Shown: positions 22,038 to 32,877, counted from the first letter of the stretch. The stretch: DNA of 64,000 nt from Cordilura impudica (GCA_963682025.1 OY821518.1:17830422-17894421), one strand, 5' to 3'. Notes: generated by a model from the sequence alone, not told the origin. Numbers and translations: made by a program.

Positions 22038-22652
22038 TTACTGATTTGTAGATCTTTGATGGTTCCTTATTTTTCCTTTTTTTTTCCTTATTTTTGTATA
22101 TTTAATTAGCTCTAAAATAGTTTTCATCGGAAAACTATTCTTTCTTAAGATATCAATAATTTTATTTTTATTATCCTTATGGAAAACTTCATCGCTTCTT
22201 CTAATGAAGTTGGTGGCCGTGTTTATAATAATCCGCCTAGGGTGTTTTGATTCAAAATTATTGAGTCTACCAGACGCAGTTGGTTTTTGATACCAATCTA
22301 ATTTAAGTTGGTTACCTTTTTTGATTATAATTGAGTCCAAAAATGGTAATTGATTGTCTTTCTCCTCCCCTTTGGTGAACTGAATTTGCCGGTTAAACGT
22401 ATTCAAAATCTTTAGTGTCTCATCCACTTTGTCGGTGCTTAGAATACAGAATAAATCATTGACATATTCAGTGAGTATCCTTGGTTTCGAGGCCATTAAT
22501 TCCATCGTATAATCTAGTAACTCTTCCATTATTACATCGGCAATAACTGGAGAGGCCGGTGATGCCATTGGCATCCCTTTTGTTTGTTCATAAACATGAC
22601 TTTCATGTTCAAAATATCGTGTATCTTTGATACAGAAGCTAAGAATTTCCAA
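22038..22652 (-). pseudogene. PLE reverse transcriptase, YVND variant
   Basis: 204-codon frame covering the central and C-terminal part of a Penelope-type reverse transcriptase. Visible motifs: K-G-M-P-M-A-S-P-A-S-P-V-I-A-D, then T-E-Y-V-N-D-L-F where active enzymes have Y-V-D-D (22455-22466 on the plus strand), then L-P-F-L-D and W-Y-Q-K-P-T-A-S-G-R, both typical of Penelope. The Asp to Asn change removes one metal-binding residue. The finger region is missing because the copy is truncated at satellite DNA at 22652. Same element as the GIY-YIG frame at 21521-21940. Confidence 0.8.
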
Positions 22653-22880
22653 TTTTAATATGAAAAATTTTAAATTTTAAATTTTAAATTTTAATTTGAA
22701 AAATTTTAAATTTAAAATTTAAAACTTAAAATTTAAAATTTAAAATTTAAAATTTAAAATTTTAAATTTAAAATTTAAAATTTAAAATTTAAAATTTAAA
22801 ATCTAAAATTTAAAATTTAAAATTTAAAATTTAAAATTTAAAATTTAAAATTTTAAATTTAAAAAATTTAAAATTTAAAA
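22653..22880. repeat. TTTAAAATT satellite, right block
   Basis: Continuation of the satellite at 20868-21262 beyond the PLE copy, with the same 9- to 10-base unit. Confidence 0.9.
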
Positions 22881-22902
22881 ATAAAAAACGAAAAATTAAA
22901 AA

Positions 22903-23080
22903 TTAACCCGTTGAAATAATATATAATAAATATTTTTATATCAGCAGAGCCCCTGCAGTTGATTGCTATAAGGGACACGTAGATGACGCTTTCTGTTTGA
23001 TTGAAAAAAAAAGAAGAATCTTCAATTACTAGATGTTTACACATCTCCCCTGTGATCGGACTCACTTGATTTTTTTAGTA
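22903..23080. repeat. Composite repeat, right flank, copy 1
   Basis: Starts TTAACCCGTTGAAATAA, contains GAGCCCCTGCAGTTGATTGC and TCTGTTTGATT, and ends CCCCTGTGATCGGACTCAC followed by a T run. Nearly the same sequence follows the other two AAAAATG arrays (43065-43240 and 45836-45985). This shows that array and flank travel together as one repeat. Confidence 0.8.
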
Positions 23081-23329
23081 CAGTAGAAGATATTTACATG
23101 TATGACTGATATTTTTAATATGAAATCAAACATACATAAATATTGTTTATTCCATTCTTTACATTGCTATATTAATGGAAATACTTTGTGGCAATTATAC
23201 TCTATGGAAACTAGTAGGACGAACAAGTAAATTTAGAAGTAACGAGGAGATTTTTAATAAATAAAGACACAGAAACCTTAGACTAGGAATAGGAGAAATG
23301 CTATCAGCTGTGTCAAGATTTTGGTCTGC

Positions 23330-24330
23330 ATATAATAACTGGTTATACAAAAGGCGATGAAAATGGTAATTTTAAGTTTACAGGAGGTAGTGCTAAATCA
23401 GTAAATGATATATGTGCACTAGGACATGATAACTTCCAATCTGTAGAAGGCTTCGTGGTGGAAACCAATGAAAAATCCAATGAAATTGCTACCAAAGCTT
23501 AGAGTGAGAGAAAAAAAAAGTTTTCGTGGAAAATATCAATCAACTCTCGAACCCCAGTAAAACAAAAAAGATTTTAACCAATTCAGAAGAGAAAGTAAAT
23601 AGATCAGTTCCAAATGTTTTAACTCTCGAGAAAAATCTTTTAGTGCTTTAAGCTCTTTTTTAAGAAAAAGCCAACACAAACTAACAAATAATACAAAGAA
23701 GTGTAGCAAAGAATTAACATTAAATATCATAAAAAGATAGAAAATCAAACAAGTTTATTTAAAAATAACATAGATTGCTGGAGCCTTATTAAAGACATCC
23801 AAAATAATGATTTGTAGTCAAACCCTGAAATAACTGCATATGATTTTATGCAGTATTTCTCTAAACACCTAAATCCACCACAAATTTCCATATATGTATC
23901 GTATGCTGCCATGTTTTATGTTGATGAAGATTTAGACCATCCAATTAAAATTCAAGAAATTAAAAACGTTTTAATCATGGCAAAATACAACAAAGCTCCT
24001 GGAGAGGATTGTGTCTGTTACGAATTTTTTAAGAATGCAGCAGATAGTTTAATCGGATAATTAGCCAATTCATACAACATCATATTTGAAACTGCAAAAT
24101 TAGGAGAACAATTGACAACTATCATAATCTTTCCAATTTACAAAAAAGGTGACAAAAAGATAGTAAGAAATTATCGTGAAATATCAGTCATTAATACAAA
24201 AAATTGCGAATATCCCATATTTTCAGTACTAGGTCACATAACATATAAACATTTTGGAAAAATCACTTTCACAGAAAATGAGTTCGTGACAGTCACAAAA
24301 ACCCAATCAGAGGGACAACAGGTATAAAAA
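23330..24330 (+). pseudogene. LINE endonuclease/reverse transcriptase remnant
   Basis: Broken non-LTR retrotransposon. Around 23342-23500 one frame reads the end of the endonuclease domain (F-K-F-T-G-G-S-A-K-S-V-N-D-I-C and S-V-E-G-F-V-V-E-T-N-E-K-S-N). Much of 23510-23840 is broken. From 23848 the reverse transcriptase N-terminal part is clear: P-I-K-I-Q-E-I-K, N-K-A-P-G-E-D-C-V-C-Y-E-F-F-K-N-A, one stop at 24058, then L-A-N-S-Y-N-I-I-F-E-T and I-I-F-P-I-Y-K-K-G-D-K-K-I-V-R-N-Y-R-E-I-S. The catalytic palm (YxDD) is absent. It is an endonuclease-bearing LINE; the clade is uncertain. Confidence 0.75.
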
Positions 24331-24359
24331 GAAAAAAATTATGTGTTATTTTATTATTT

Positions 24360-24480
24360 TTAAATACCCCCGAAGATGATTAGCGACGCTAATTGAAATA
24401 TTGGGAAGAATAAAAATATTTAAATAAAAATCAAAAGTTTTTTATTTATTCAACGACCTGCAGCCAAACAAAATCAACAA
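24360..24480 (+). mobile_element. PLE terminal-repeat fragment
   Basis: Contains CCGAAGATG, a perfect 7-bp hairpin and GAAATATTGG, then AATAAAAAT-rich sequence and the tail GACCTGCAGCCAAACAAAAT. It matches in order and spacing the ends at 21280-21391 (minus) and 13655-13791. No PLE coding sequence adjoins it; it lies just after a LINE fragment. Confidence 0.5.
24368..24405 (+). ncRNA. Hammerhead-like motif, decayed core
   Basis: CCGAAGA in place of CTGAAGA, a perfect stem ATTAGCG/CGCTAAT with a one-base connector, then GAAATATT. The conserved U of the hammerhead core is changed, so if the motif was ever a ribozyme, this copy should be dead. Same layout as 13655 and 21351 (minus). Confidence 0.3.
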
Positions 24481-24589
24481 AATAATTAACCATCAATAAG
24501 GTCTACTATAAACATACATAATACTAAATAATGTTAAAAATAATTCTAAGGAAATATTAGATATATTATAGATGCAATTGGCTTTATAA

Positions 24590-24650
24590 TTACTTACATT
24601 TTTTGTAGCACAAATCACATTTAGAAGAGTATAAAAACTTTTTCCGACTG
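24590..24650 (-). pseudogene. Possible piggyBac zinc-domain scrap
   Basis: One minus-strand frame reads S-S-K-C-D-L-C-Y-K-K-C-K before a stop. This resembles the start of a piggyBac C-terminal cysteine-rich domain like that at 9135-9236. It is too short for certainty and could be chance. Confidence 0.25.
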
Positions 24651-24659
24651 ACGACATTA

Positions 24660-25765
24660 AGTCAAGGTCGTATGTTCAATAAACACTTATTACTTGTAAA
24701 ACGGGTAAAAACAAGAAATGAGTTAAATAAATAACAATTAGCTAACTATGTATTTACAAAAATTATTTTATTAAGCTTAAGTAAAAATTTGAATGAAAAC
24801 TGTAATAAGAAATCATCAATGGTTCTTGAGTTATAGCTGAAAAACTATGTAAACACACATCAAGATATGGAACAAATATAAAAGATCATAAAAGGCCTGA
24901 GAACGACAAAGACTTTGGAGGTTTTCCTATACTGGTCTAATACTTTCAGCCTGACTTGGAATATCTCAATCCCTGACTCGAAAATATTCCACAGTGATTC
25001 GACACTGTAAACTTTTTTAAACTCATAAAATAAAATTTAGTGCGAAGCCACTTGGAGAGATGTATTAAATATTCAACCGTTACCGGTTCTAGTAAAATAT
25101 TATCGGGACCTTCATCTTTGTGATCGTGGAGTGCTGATAGTGCTTTTCTGTTTCTTCGACGCGTGGACATGTGGTCTTAATATATTAATATCTTATACGT
25201 GAAGGTCCTTGTTTAATTTTTTCTTCCGCATTTAAAGAAGCAGCATGCGAAGGTTCAGGGTTCAGAACTCACGGCCACCCTCAGTTGAAAAACTTCATAT
25301 GGAAATAATCTATTAAATCATAACATAAAAATTATCACAATGTTCAATAAATCACTGATGAGGGCTGAAATGCCAGAAACCGGTCCGATTAAGAATATAG
25401 TGTAGTTATGAAGTTTTGAAATATATGCTTTCTTCTTCTCTACCACGTACCATTGAAATAAAAATGTTTATATTGAAAAACATGAATTCATTTTGGAAGT
25501 GGCCCAAATGGACACAGTAGCTCTTTAGGAATGAGTTGAAAACTAAGATAAATTTATATTTAAATTTAAACTCTCATTCTGACCAAATTCAAAAATGATT
25601 TTCACAAATTTTATTTTAGCTTTATTTAAAAATGTTAAATAATATTCTAAAGTACTGCTTTCAGAATATTATATTTTCAGTATTTGAAAATTACAGAATT
25701 AAGGAACTTTTAAAGTTAATCGGGGGACTAACGTATTTATTGGCATCGACAATATTAGAAAAAAA
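24660..25765. other. Non-coding DNA with one hammerhead-like site
   Basis: Contains a dispersed repeat piece at 24820-24870 (also at 11920-11990). A 74-codon minus-strand frame at 24946-25170, rich in Arg and Lys at its start, is not recognised. The hammerhead-like motif at 25352-25386 is listed separately. No other gene seen. Confidence 0.35.
25352..25386 (+). ncRNA. Candidate hammerhead ribozyme core
   Basis: CTGATGA (25355-25361), stem GGGC/GCC with a small loop, GAA, then ACCGGU as a self-complementary stem III, then C, giving the cleavage triplet GUC. All strictly conserved core positions (CUGAUGA, GAA, UH) are present with correct spacing. The first pair of stem II would be G-A instead of the usual G-C. 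The palindromic stem III resembles the very short, dimer-prone stems of retroelement hammerheads. Not attached to a recognisable PLE protein here. Confidence 0.45.
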
Positions 25766-26100
25766 CAAGTAAGAGCGTTAAGTTCGGCTGTGCCGAATCT
25801 TTGATACCCTCCGCCTCGGTTTGAGTATTGATAATAAATGTAAACAAAATATTGGAAAAATAGGCATGCGTTTCCTATATGCATGCATTTCCGCTTATAT
25901 GACATAACTTCTCGTTTAATTTAGTCTTTGCTAATTAAATAGCTCGCCCTAACCTCCATTGCAAAGGTAGTGGTTGTGTAGGGCGGCTATATGCATTAAA
26001 TCGTGCTAATTGGAGATGGCTGTATAGTTTCTTTTAACTGGCGAAATATTTTTTCATTGCGGCCATGTAGGTCGGATGGAGTAACAAAATAATAACCAAA
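25766..26100. repeat. Dispersed fly repeat, 5' part
   Basis: Begins AAAACAAGTAAGAGCGTTAAG then TCGGCTGTGCCGAATCTTTG and ATACCCTCCGCC, a sequence type scattered through fly genomes. The rest (to about 26100) is non-coding and includes AACCTCCATTGCAAAGG. The repeat appears truncated. Confidence 0.4.
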
Positions 26101-26493
26101 AAAAAAGCTCTCTCAACTTTTTGATTAAAATATTGCCATATTTGGGAAACATAGAGAATAAATTTATAATAATAAATATTCAAATTAGGGATGCCAAACG
26201 CAAAAAACCAAATATCGCAAAAATTTTAAATAAAATAATTTGTTATCTTTATTTTCTGAAGAACTTCAAATATTCATCCAAAAAAAAAAATTGTGAAAAT
26301 TTATATATAAATAACATTCTCATCAAATTGCGTTTATTTATGTAACAATTTTTATGTTCGCAATTCTTAAATATCATTTGAGGTTTTCTAAAATTCATTG
26401 AATTTAAATTAATGTTTTCTGTAGTCCGATTCTGTAAATTTCAACGATCCGACAATGGCAATATATATCGACAGCTATTGTTGTTTGCACTAA

Positions 26494-26970
26494 AGGTGCT
26501 ATTACACGATGTGTTTTTTACATATGTACTGTCATTTTTTTATCCATATGAAATTCCTCATGTCTGTCGAAATTGTCTTTTACATACGATTCATAATTTT
26601 TGCTATCACACGTGCATATGTATTTCCGTATGACATAACCTCTAAATGTAAACAACAGCTGATTTAATTTGTGAATTTACAAAAATTTATTGTTAAAAAA
26701 AATTATATATTTATTAATTGTTAATTAAATTTAAACAATTTATTTTTCTTTCAATATTAATCTTTATAATTTACTCTGTTTTTCTTTCGCCACAAGCAGT
26801 GTTGTTTGTCATGCAAAAATAGAACCTGTTCTAATTGAAAAATGTACATGTGACTTTCCTCATGTATTGTACATAAACAATGTTTCATATGTATCACACG
26901 ATGTGTACAACTTGTGTTGTGGGAAAATTTGACAGTACATATGTAAAAAACACATCATGTAATAGCACCT
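26494..26970. mobile_element. MITE with 42-bp inverted ends, TAA duplication
   Basis: Left end AGGTGCTATTACACGATGTG continuing through TTTTTTACATATGTACTGTC. The right end is the inverted copy with one mismatch in the first 40 bases, then further inward similarity. Both sides are flanked by TAA (26491-26493, 26971-26973), the 3-bp TWA duplication typical of PIF/Harbinger elements. 477 bp long with no transposase, so non-autonomous. The superfamily is inferred from the duplication only. Confidence 0.65.
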
Positions 26971-26973
26971 TAA

Positions 26974-28480
26974 GGAGTAAGTTATTCACTAAGTACATAC
27001 ATCTTAACGACAGTCGACAAATCTATTTTTCTATTTATTTAAATTGTAAACGAGTGGCATCTCTGTCAAAATAAGCTAAAAACACAAAGAATAGAAAAAA
27101 ACAAATTACTTCTTACTGTTTGACAGGATGATTTTATGTTTATGTTTAATATCTCTATTTTTTTTACTAATATTTCTGTTTATTTATTTGAAAATGAAAC
27201 AATGAATTGAATATGCTATTTAATTTTTTTATTTATATAAAAAAGTTTTTTCTTAGAAGCAAAATATTTTCATTATTTTATGATTTTTATTTATGTATGA
27301 CGACATTTCAACCTAAAAATTAAAGTTTTTTATCGATTGTATAAACAACACAAAAATGGTTGTCGTTTAGATAACAACAACAGCTGACTTTAAGAATAGC
27401 GAATATCGTTTAAAAATTTTACTAATAATTTTGCTTTTTTTTAACGATTCGACTATCGTTAAAAGAAGTTACTGAAAAGCTATTAATTTCTCCTAAATGC
27501 CAATATTATTTTTAATGTAAACATTTTTTAAATGTAAACATATTTGGTGTTTTTTTTGGAATTTGATGCAATTGATGTCTTATAAATTTAAAATTATTAT
27601 TTCCGACGTTTTGATATGATTTTCTGAAGTTCAATTAATATTTTATAATTTATAATTGGAAATTTTAACTCCAGTTTTTAGAATAGATATTTTCTAAAAT
27701 TTGAATGGAAAATTTAAAAAGTGCAATTTTGTATTTATGTGAATAAACTGCTTTAGTATTTATAAACAATTTTAAAAAATTAGATGTAATCGCAATCAGA
27801 TATTTTGTAGGTAAAGCAGTATAATAATTCTATATAACTGTGTAGAACTTTTTTGAAAGCAAAAAACTCTTTGATAACTCGGTAACTCTATTTTGTAAAG
27901 ACAACAAAAAGTTAATATGCCAAACTTATGTTCATATTTGTAAAAGAATAATGAAAAAACGTATGAAATAAAAGACCAGCCCGTGCATACTCTTAACATT
28001 GTTATGTATAATATCTATTTAAAAATATTGACATTCATGTTAAAATAGAAATAACTATTGCAAAGCTAATTAGATCAAAAATTGTGGCGCCATCTACTGT
28101 GGCATAGTCATGCTGAGCAAAATGAAGTGACACTCTGTTAATGCAAAACAAATGTATTTTCCTCACAACAAAATATTGCAGAATTTTATGTAAATAAAAT
28201 AATATACCGATTTATTTCTAACATGCAGTTATTATGGATATACATATATATACATATATACATATATAGAATATATGTATATTATTTGTATTATTTAATA
28301 TATGTATGTATGTATATGTAAATATTACACACAAAAAATACAACATCAAACGTTATTTTTGTGTTTTTCTCTTTAAATAAATTTATACATAAAATTCTTT
28401 TTTGCTAAATTTACATTGTTTTTTATTTATTACCAACTACGTAGGTATTTTAGCATTATTTGCTTTAGATGTTGGTGAAT
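26974..28480. other. AT-rich DNA, no gene seen
   Basis: No coding or mobile-element motif recognised. A TA/TATACA-rich stretch lies at 28235-28325. Short open frames are of low complexity. Confidence 0.45.
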
Positions 28481-29275
28481 TTTTACTCCCTTTATATTAG
28501 CTCGTAGTGTCTGCTTGTCGAAAAAATTTTGGATCGATTTTAGCCCCTATCCCGTGACCCATTCGATCTGAAATTTTGCAGGCAGGCTCATGGTAATAAC
28601 AGAAATTATCTAGCAAATTTTTTTAGTAATGCCAAAACAATGGAAACTTTTAAATTTTTCTACCAGAGTTAATAAAAAAAATGTACAAAGGGTTAGTTTT
28701 TATTATATTATTACCACAACGACCACAAAAACAACACAACATTTAGAATAACAATAAGAACAATATAGAAACATCATATTTTTCATTTTTTTTTTACTTT
28801 TTCAGAGATTTCCCTGGACCTGTTCCACGATTTTAACGATTTTTGAAATAAAAACCTTCCCATGAATATGGAGAATCATTCTCGCTAAAAATGATCACTG
28901 TAGCTGCACTATTGAGGGCGACATCGTGACAAGAACAACATAGAAAATTATATTTTTTCAAGACTTTTTTTAGTTCGTCATTCAAATCTCGGGCCCTAAT
29001 GGACCTATTTGGACGATTTTAAATAGCAAACTTTTCAGGATGTTAGTGAATCATTTTTTATATCAACGAGCACCCTAGCTCCCCGATTGATGCCGTCATG
29101 GTTATTTCCACAGACGGACATACGGAAATCGCTATATCAACTCCGGTTGTTATAAGGATCACAAATATATATATTTTATGGGGTCCAAAATTTTTTTTCT
29201 AATTATTACAAACGGAATGACAAACTTATATATACCCTCTGCACACTGGAGTGGAGTGTATAAAGAATAAATTAA
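28481..29275 (+). repeat. Dispersed fly repeat (different family)
   Basis: Non-coding repeat with CCCCTATCCCGTGACCCATT near its start, ACAGACGGACATACGGAAAT (29113-29132), CAACTCCGGTTGTTATAAGG and TATACCCTCTGCACACTGG near its end. A related piece lies in reverse at 34425-34560. The segment 43540-43600 resembles its start. It differs from the palindrome-ended family. Confidence 0.5.
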
Positions 29276-29366
29276 ATATAAAATAAAACTATTAAATCAA
29301 AAATCATGGATTTGTTCAAAAAACCGTTTCAGGATATATATCATATATATGTATATGTATGTGCAT

Positions 29367-30682
29367 AAGGGTGGCCCTTCATTATACGGAGGGGAAAAAG
29401 TTTTCAAATTTAAAGTCTCACCAACTAGATATATGGGAATGGCAAAAAACTGAGAAATACAAAGTTTCGGGTTAACAAACAAAAAAAAAAATAAAAATTA
29501 AAAATTTAGAGGTGCCTCATCGCGACTAAAAATTTTAAGTGTGTTTATATGGGGGAAAATATGAATTGTTTTTCAGATTTTACGAAAATTTCGTTAAGTT
29601 TTCTTAAAATATAGCACAATTTTACTTCCCAACCCATAGTAAGGTGTTTCATCTAGTTTACTAGAACAATTAATTAATTTAAATAAGCCAAAATTCAAAG
29701 TTCGGCCTCGGCAAGGAATGGGTTAACGTATATCGATTTATTAAAAATTTTTAGCCTGGAAGACTTGCACTTTTGGATATTATATTCTAAGCGTCACATC
29801 TAAAAATTCAATAGCACTTACAAAATATTTGATTTTTTGAATAAATTGTCTTTCATTAGCTTGCGGTCATAAGTGACACAAATTCCAAAAGGGTTCATAT
29901 TATTTTTTGAGAAACCCTAGGCTATTAAGATAAAATACAACATTTAAAAGTAGAACTCTGATAAATTTTTGATACAATGTATTTAGAAAGAGTACATTTA
30001 TTGAATATTTCACAAAAATTAAATTTTTCTCGAGATCCGCAAAAATAAAATCCTTTTCAAAAAAATTCCGGTTCAGGGATTTACTAAAAAATTCACACAG
30101 TTAATCTGTAACACACATTTAACAAAACTCTAAAGTGACAGGTGCATTTTTTGAAATTCTGTTAAAGAAATTTTTTTTAAACTTAAAAAAGGAGCTTTCA
30201 AAATTTTAACAAAAAAATTTTCCATTTTTGGTCCCATTTCGCAATAGGTTAGCAAAGTGATAATAAAGCAATACTTCATACCTGAGTACCTATAGGCATA
30301 GAGACCAAAAAAAAATCTTAGATTTAATCAATATGTTAAAGCTGAAAAGATGTTCATCACATTTCACGGCCTAAAGTTTTTTGGCACATTTGTTATTTCT
30401 TGGCCAGTTTTTATTCGATTTTGGAAAGATAACTTAGTTCTGATATCGATTCATGTAACAAATTGTTAAAAAAAAATTAAACTATAGAGCGAAATTTTCG
30501 TAATCTCTGAAAAAAAAATAAATTTTTCCCCATTTAACACACTTGGAATTTTCAGTCGCGTTGAGGCACCTCAAAATTGTTTTTGATTAACCCAAAACTT
30601 TGTATTATAAGTTTTTTTTTTTCGATATTCGCGTGTTTCTAGGGAGAGTTTGAACACTTTTTTTTTCTTAAGGACCACCCTA
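29367..30682. mobile_element. 1.3-kb DNA transposon with 8-bp target duplication
   Basis: Ends are AAGGGTGGCCCTT and, inverted, TAGGGTGGTCCTTAAG. Exact 8-bp repeats ATGTGCAT flank it (29359-29366 and 30683-30690). Inside each end a long inverted segment matches: GAGGTGCCTCATCGCGACT near 29510 against inverted GAGGTGCCTCAACGCGACT near 30570, extending roughly 150 bp. No transposase is encoded. The 8-bp duplication fits hAT or P superfamilies. The interior is the core shared with 9640-10590 and 33040-33740. Confidence 0.7.
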
Positions 30683-30690
30683 ATGTGCAT

Positions 30691-32087
30691 ACATATAATA
30701 TATTATATATATAACAGATATATTTTATTTATATTATATTATATTATATTACTATACAAATATATTTTTCCAATATTTTAATCAACAAATTTACTTAAAA
30801 CCTCTTATTTCTTTGATAAAATCTTAAACATTCTTCAATCTGAAATCTTGTAGCTTTATTTCATTTTAGGAAACATTTCACTGTGACATTTCTCCCCTTT
30901 TCTCTATTTATTCTGTCTTTGCATTTTCTGGCATTTCCGTTGACCTTTTGTTTTATCTTTTGAAATTTCTTGTGCTGTTACTTGACTGGTTGCTTGCTCT
31001 TACAGCTGGATATATAAAATTTTTATTTTTTTTTCTCTATAGTGTTTGCCTTTGTGACTGGCTGAATGTGTTTTTTAGTCGTTGTCGTAGTGTGTAGTTG
31101 ACGTTATGTGACTTGCAACGTGACTTATCACTTTGCGTAACTTTTGATTTAATTGGATTTTTTTTTTTTTGGAAGACTGTTGCTGAAAATCTACAAAGCT
31201 GCATCTGATAGCCTGACCCTTTTTAAGTAGAGAGTGAGATAGAGAATATAAAAAATATACATGTTTGTAGATGAAAAAAGAAAAAATAATTTCAAGCACG
31301 TTGTCTGTGTAATTATTGAACATACTCGTATAACGAACACATACATGAACACTCAAATACACACCCACATACATGAATGAACAAATGCAGCCGCAATCGC
31401 ACAATTTCATATAATCGGACACACGTATGTCATGCAAATGCTATTGAATGATTGTGGTTGTGTAAAGTTTTTAATTATTTTTGCGGTTGTCTCATTTTGG
31501 CCCACCTATCGTTTGTAAGCCCCATACACAATGCTACATATTCTGCTGATTTCTCATTTGAACAAAAATTATATGGTTTTTCATTTTAGTTCTGCTTTAT
31601 TTGTATGTGTGTGTGTGTGTGTGTATGTGTACTTAAAAGTTAAATGCTGTCAATGATAATAATGCTAAAAAAAAGTACTGATAACATAACGGCAAAATAT
31701 ATTTGCTTTTAATGCATTTGATTCTATCATCCTGTGTCTCTTTTTCGCTATCCTGATCGTTGCATAATTTGTTTTATATTCATATTCGGTCGTTTGTATT
31801 AAGACTGTCACCATCAGTTGTTATTTTGTTTGTTCGACTTATTGATGTATTGTATATTAATTTGCAATATTTTGGTGTTGCTATGTTTATATTGTGTGCA
31901 TATGAACAAATATGTTATTGTATGTAAATTTTTGTTTTTGTATGGAGGGTTAATTGATAAGGAATTATTTCAAAGAAAATAATTCGGTCTTTCAGATGTG
32001 ACAAAATTTATCGTATATAAGGAAAATATATTTTCTGAAGGTCTTCTTTTATAAAAAGAAAAGGAAATCCAAGTTGTATGAAGTATA
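30691..32087. other. AT-rich DNA with TA and TG repeats, no gene seen
   Basis: A TA-rich stretch lies at 30700-30755 and a (TG)n tract at 31604-31630. The 120-codon minus-strand frame 31075-31437 has no recognisable family and passes through a poly-A/T run, so I do not call it a gene. Confidence 0.45.
31604..31630. repeat. (TG)n microsatellite
   Basis: Alternating TG with one TA interruption at its right end. Confidence 0.9.
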
Positions 32088-32464
32088 TCTATAATATTAA
32101 TAGGCTAGGCGACTTCTTGTAACCGATGTTTCGTTCTACCGTTTTATCCCGATTTTGACCAAATGTATATTATTTGAAAGGTATTTCCTTTTAGCCGTTT
32201 TGCAGATTAACAGATTTTTAAATTTTTTTCTTTGTTTTGTGTAAATAGCATTTAAAGTTGCTACCAACGCATATATAAAATTGTACAATGCTCTGTGTGT
32301 GTTTATTAAATTTGTTAATGTGTTTGTAATAAAAATGAGTTTGTATTTTACGTTGATTTCTGAATTGGCTGTAATTGATTAGCATACTTTTAGGGTCTTT
32401 ATTTAATGAAAAACTAAAATTTCCCAGAATTTGCACTCAAATTTCGAGGGCTGGAATCCGCTAG
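32088..32464 (+). mobile_element. Short non-autonomous Helitron, copy C
   Basis: Starts TCTATAATATTAATAGGC after A, ends CTAG before T. The 3' hairpin GCACTCAAATTTCGAGGGC (32433-32451) is partly decayed. At 377 bp it is the longest copy, with an extra stretch around 32330-32400 including CTGTGTGTG and TTTAGGGTCTTT relative to A and B. Confidence 0.7.
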
Positions 32465-32690
32465 TATATACTAAATAATCTAAAAATTATTTATACTTAT
32501 TTATGTAAATAAAAAAGTATAAATTTAAAGATATTTTTATAAACTTTTTAACAAAAAATTGTTACATTTAATTAATAAAATTAAAACTGAGGACAATGTA
32601 AACAATAATATAAATTTTCAATGCCAGAATTCAAATTTGAATGTTTGAAAGCAAGACGTATATAGAAAAACAAAATCAATATATGTGAAC

Positions 32691-32815
32691 CGGTCTATCA
32701 AAATAGGGCTTACGTGCGAAAATATATTATAGACAAAACAACTGAAAAAATCGTATTTTCAGCCGCTTTCTCGATAAATTGTTTTCGCGCCTAAGCTTCA
32801 TTTTGTTAGACCAGA
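32691..32815. mobile_element. Small hairpin MITE
   Basis: The two halves are inverted copies: GGTCTATCAAAATAGGGCTT at the left against inverted GGTCTAACAAAATGAAGCTT at the right, continuing through GTGCGAAAA / GCGCGAAAA and CTGAAAA. The 125-bp unit can fold almost end to end. No clear target duplication was found, so the class is unknown. Confidence 0.5.
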
Positions 32816-32877
32816 TCATGAAAAAATTTATTCTTTACACCGATCATGAATCGGTGATTAGACGAATGTGTATACTA

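Larger units (their letters stand above)
21280..22652 (-). mobile_element. Penelope-like element, 5' truncated, in satellite
   Basis: Minus-strand PLE carrying reverse transcriptase (22038-22652), GIY-YIG endonuclease (21521-21940) and a terminal region with a hairpin motif (21351-21391) and tail GACCTTGAGCCAAACAAA (21280-21297). The 5' end breaks off at 22652 directly against TTTAAAATT satellite, consistent with 5' truncation on insertion. Inactive: the catalytic YxDD box is altered and frames are broken. Confidence 0.75.

Noticed and set aside
20868..22880. CRISPR-like regular repetition
   Set aside because: Units are contiguous, without unique spacers, and the window is eukaryotic; this is satellite DNA.
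31075..31437. 120-codon minus-strand frame
   Set aside because: Passes through a homopolymer tract and has no recognisable domain or conserved motif.
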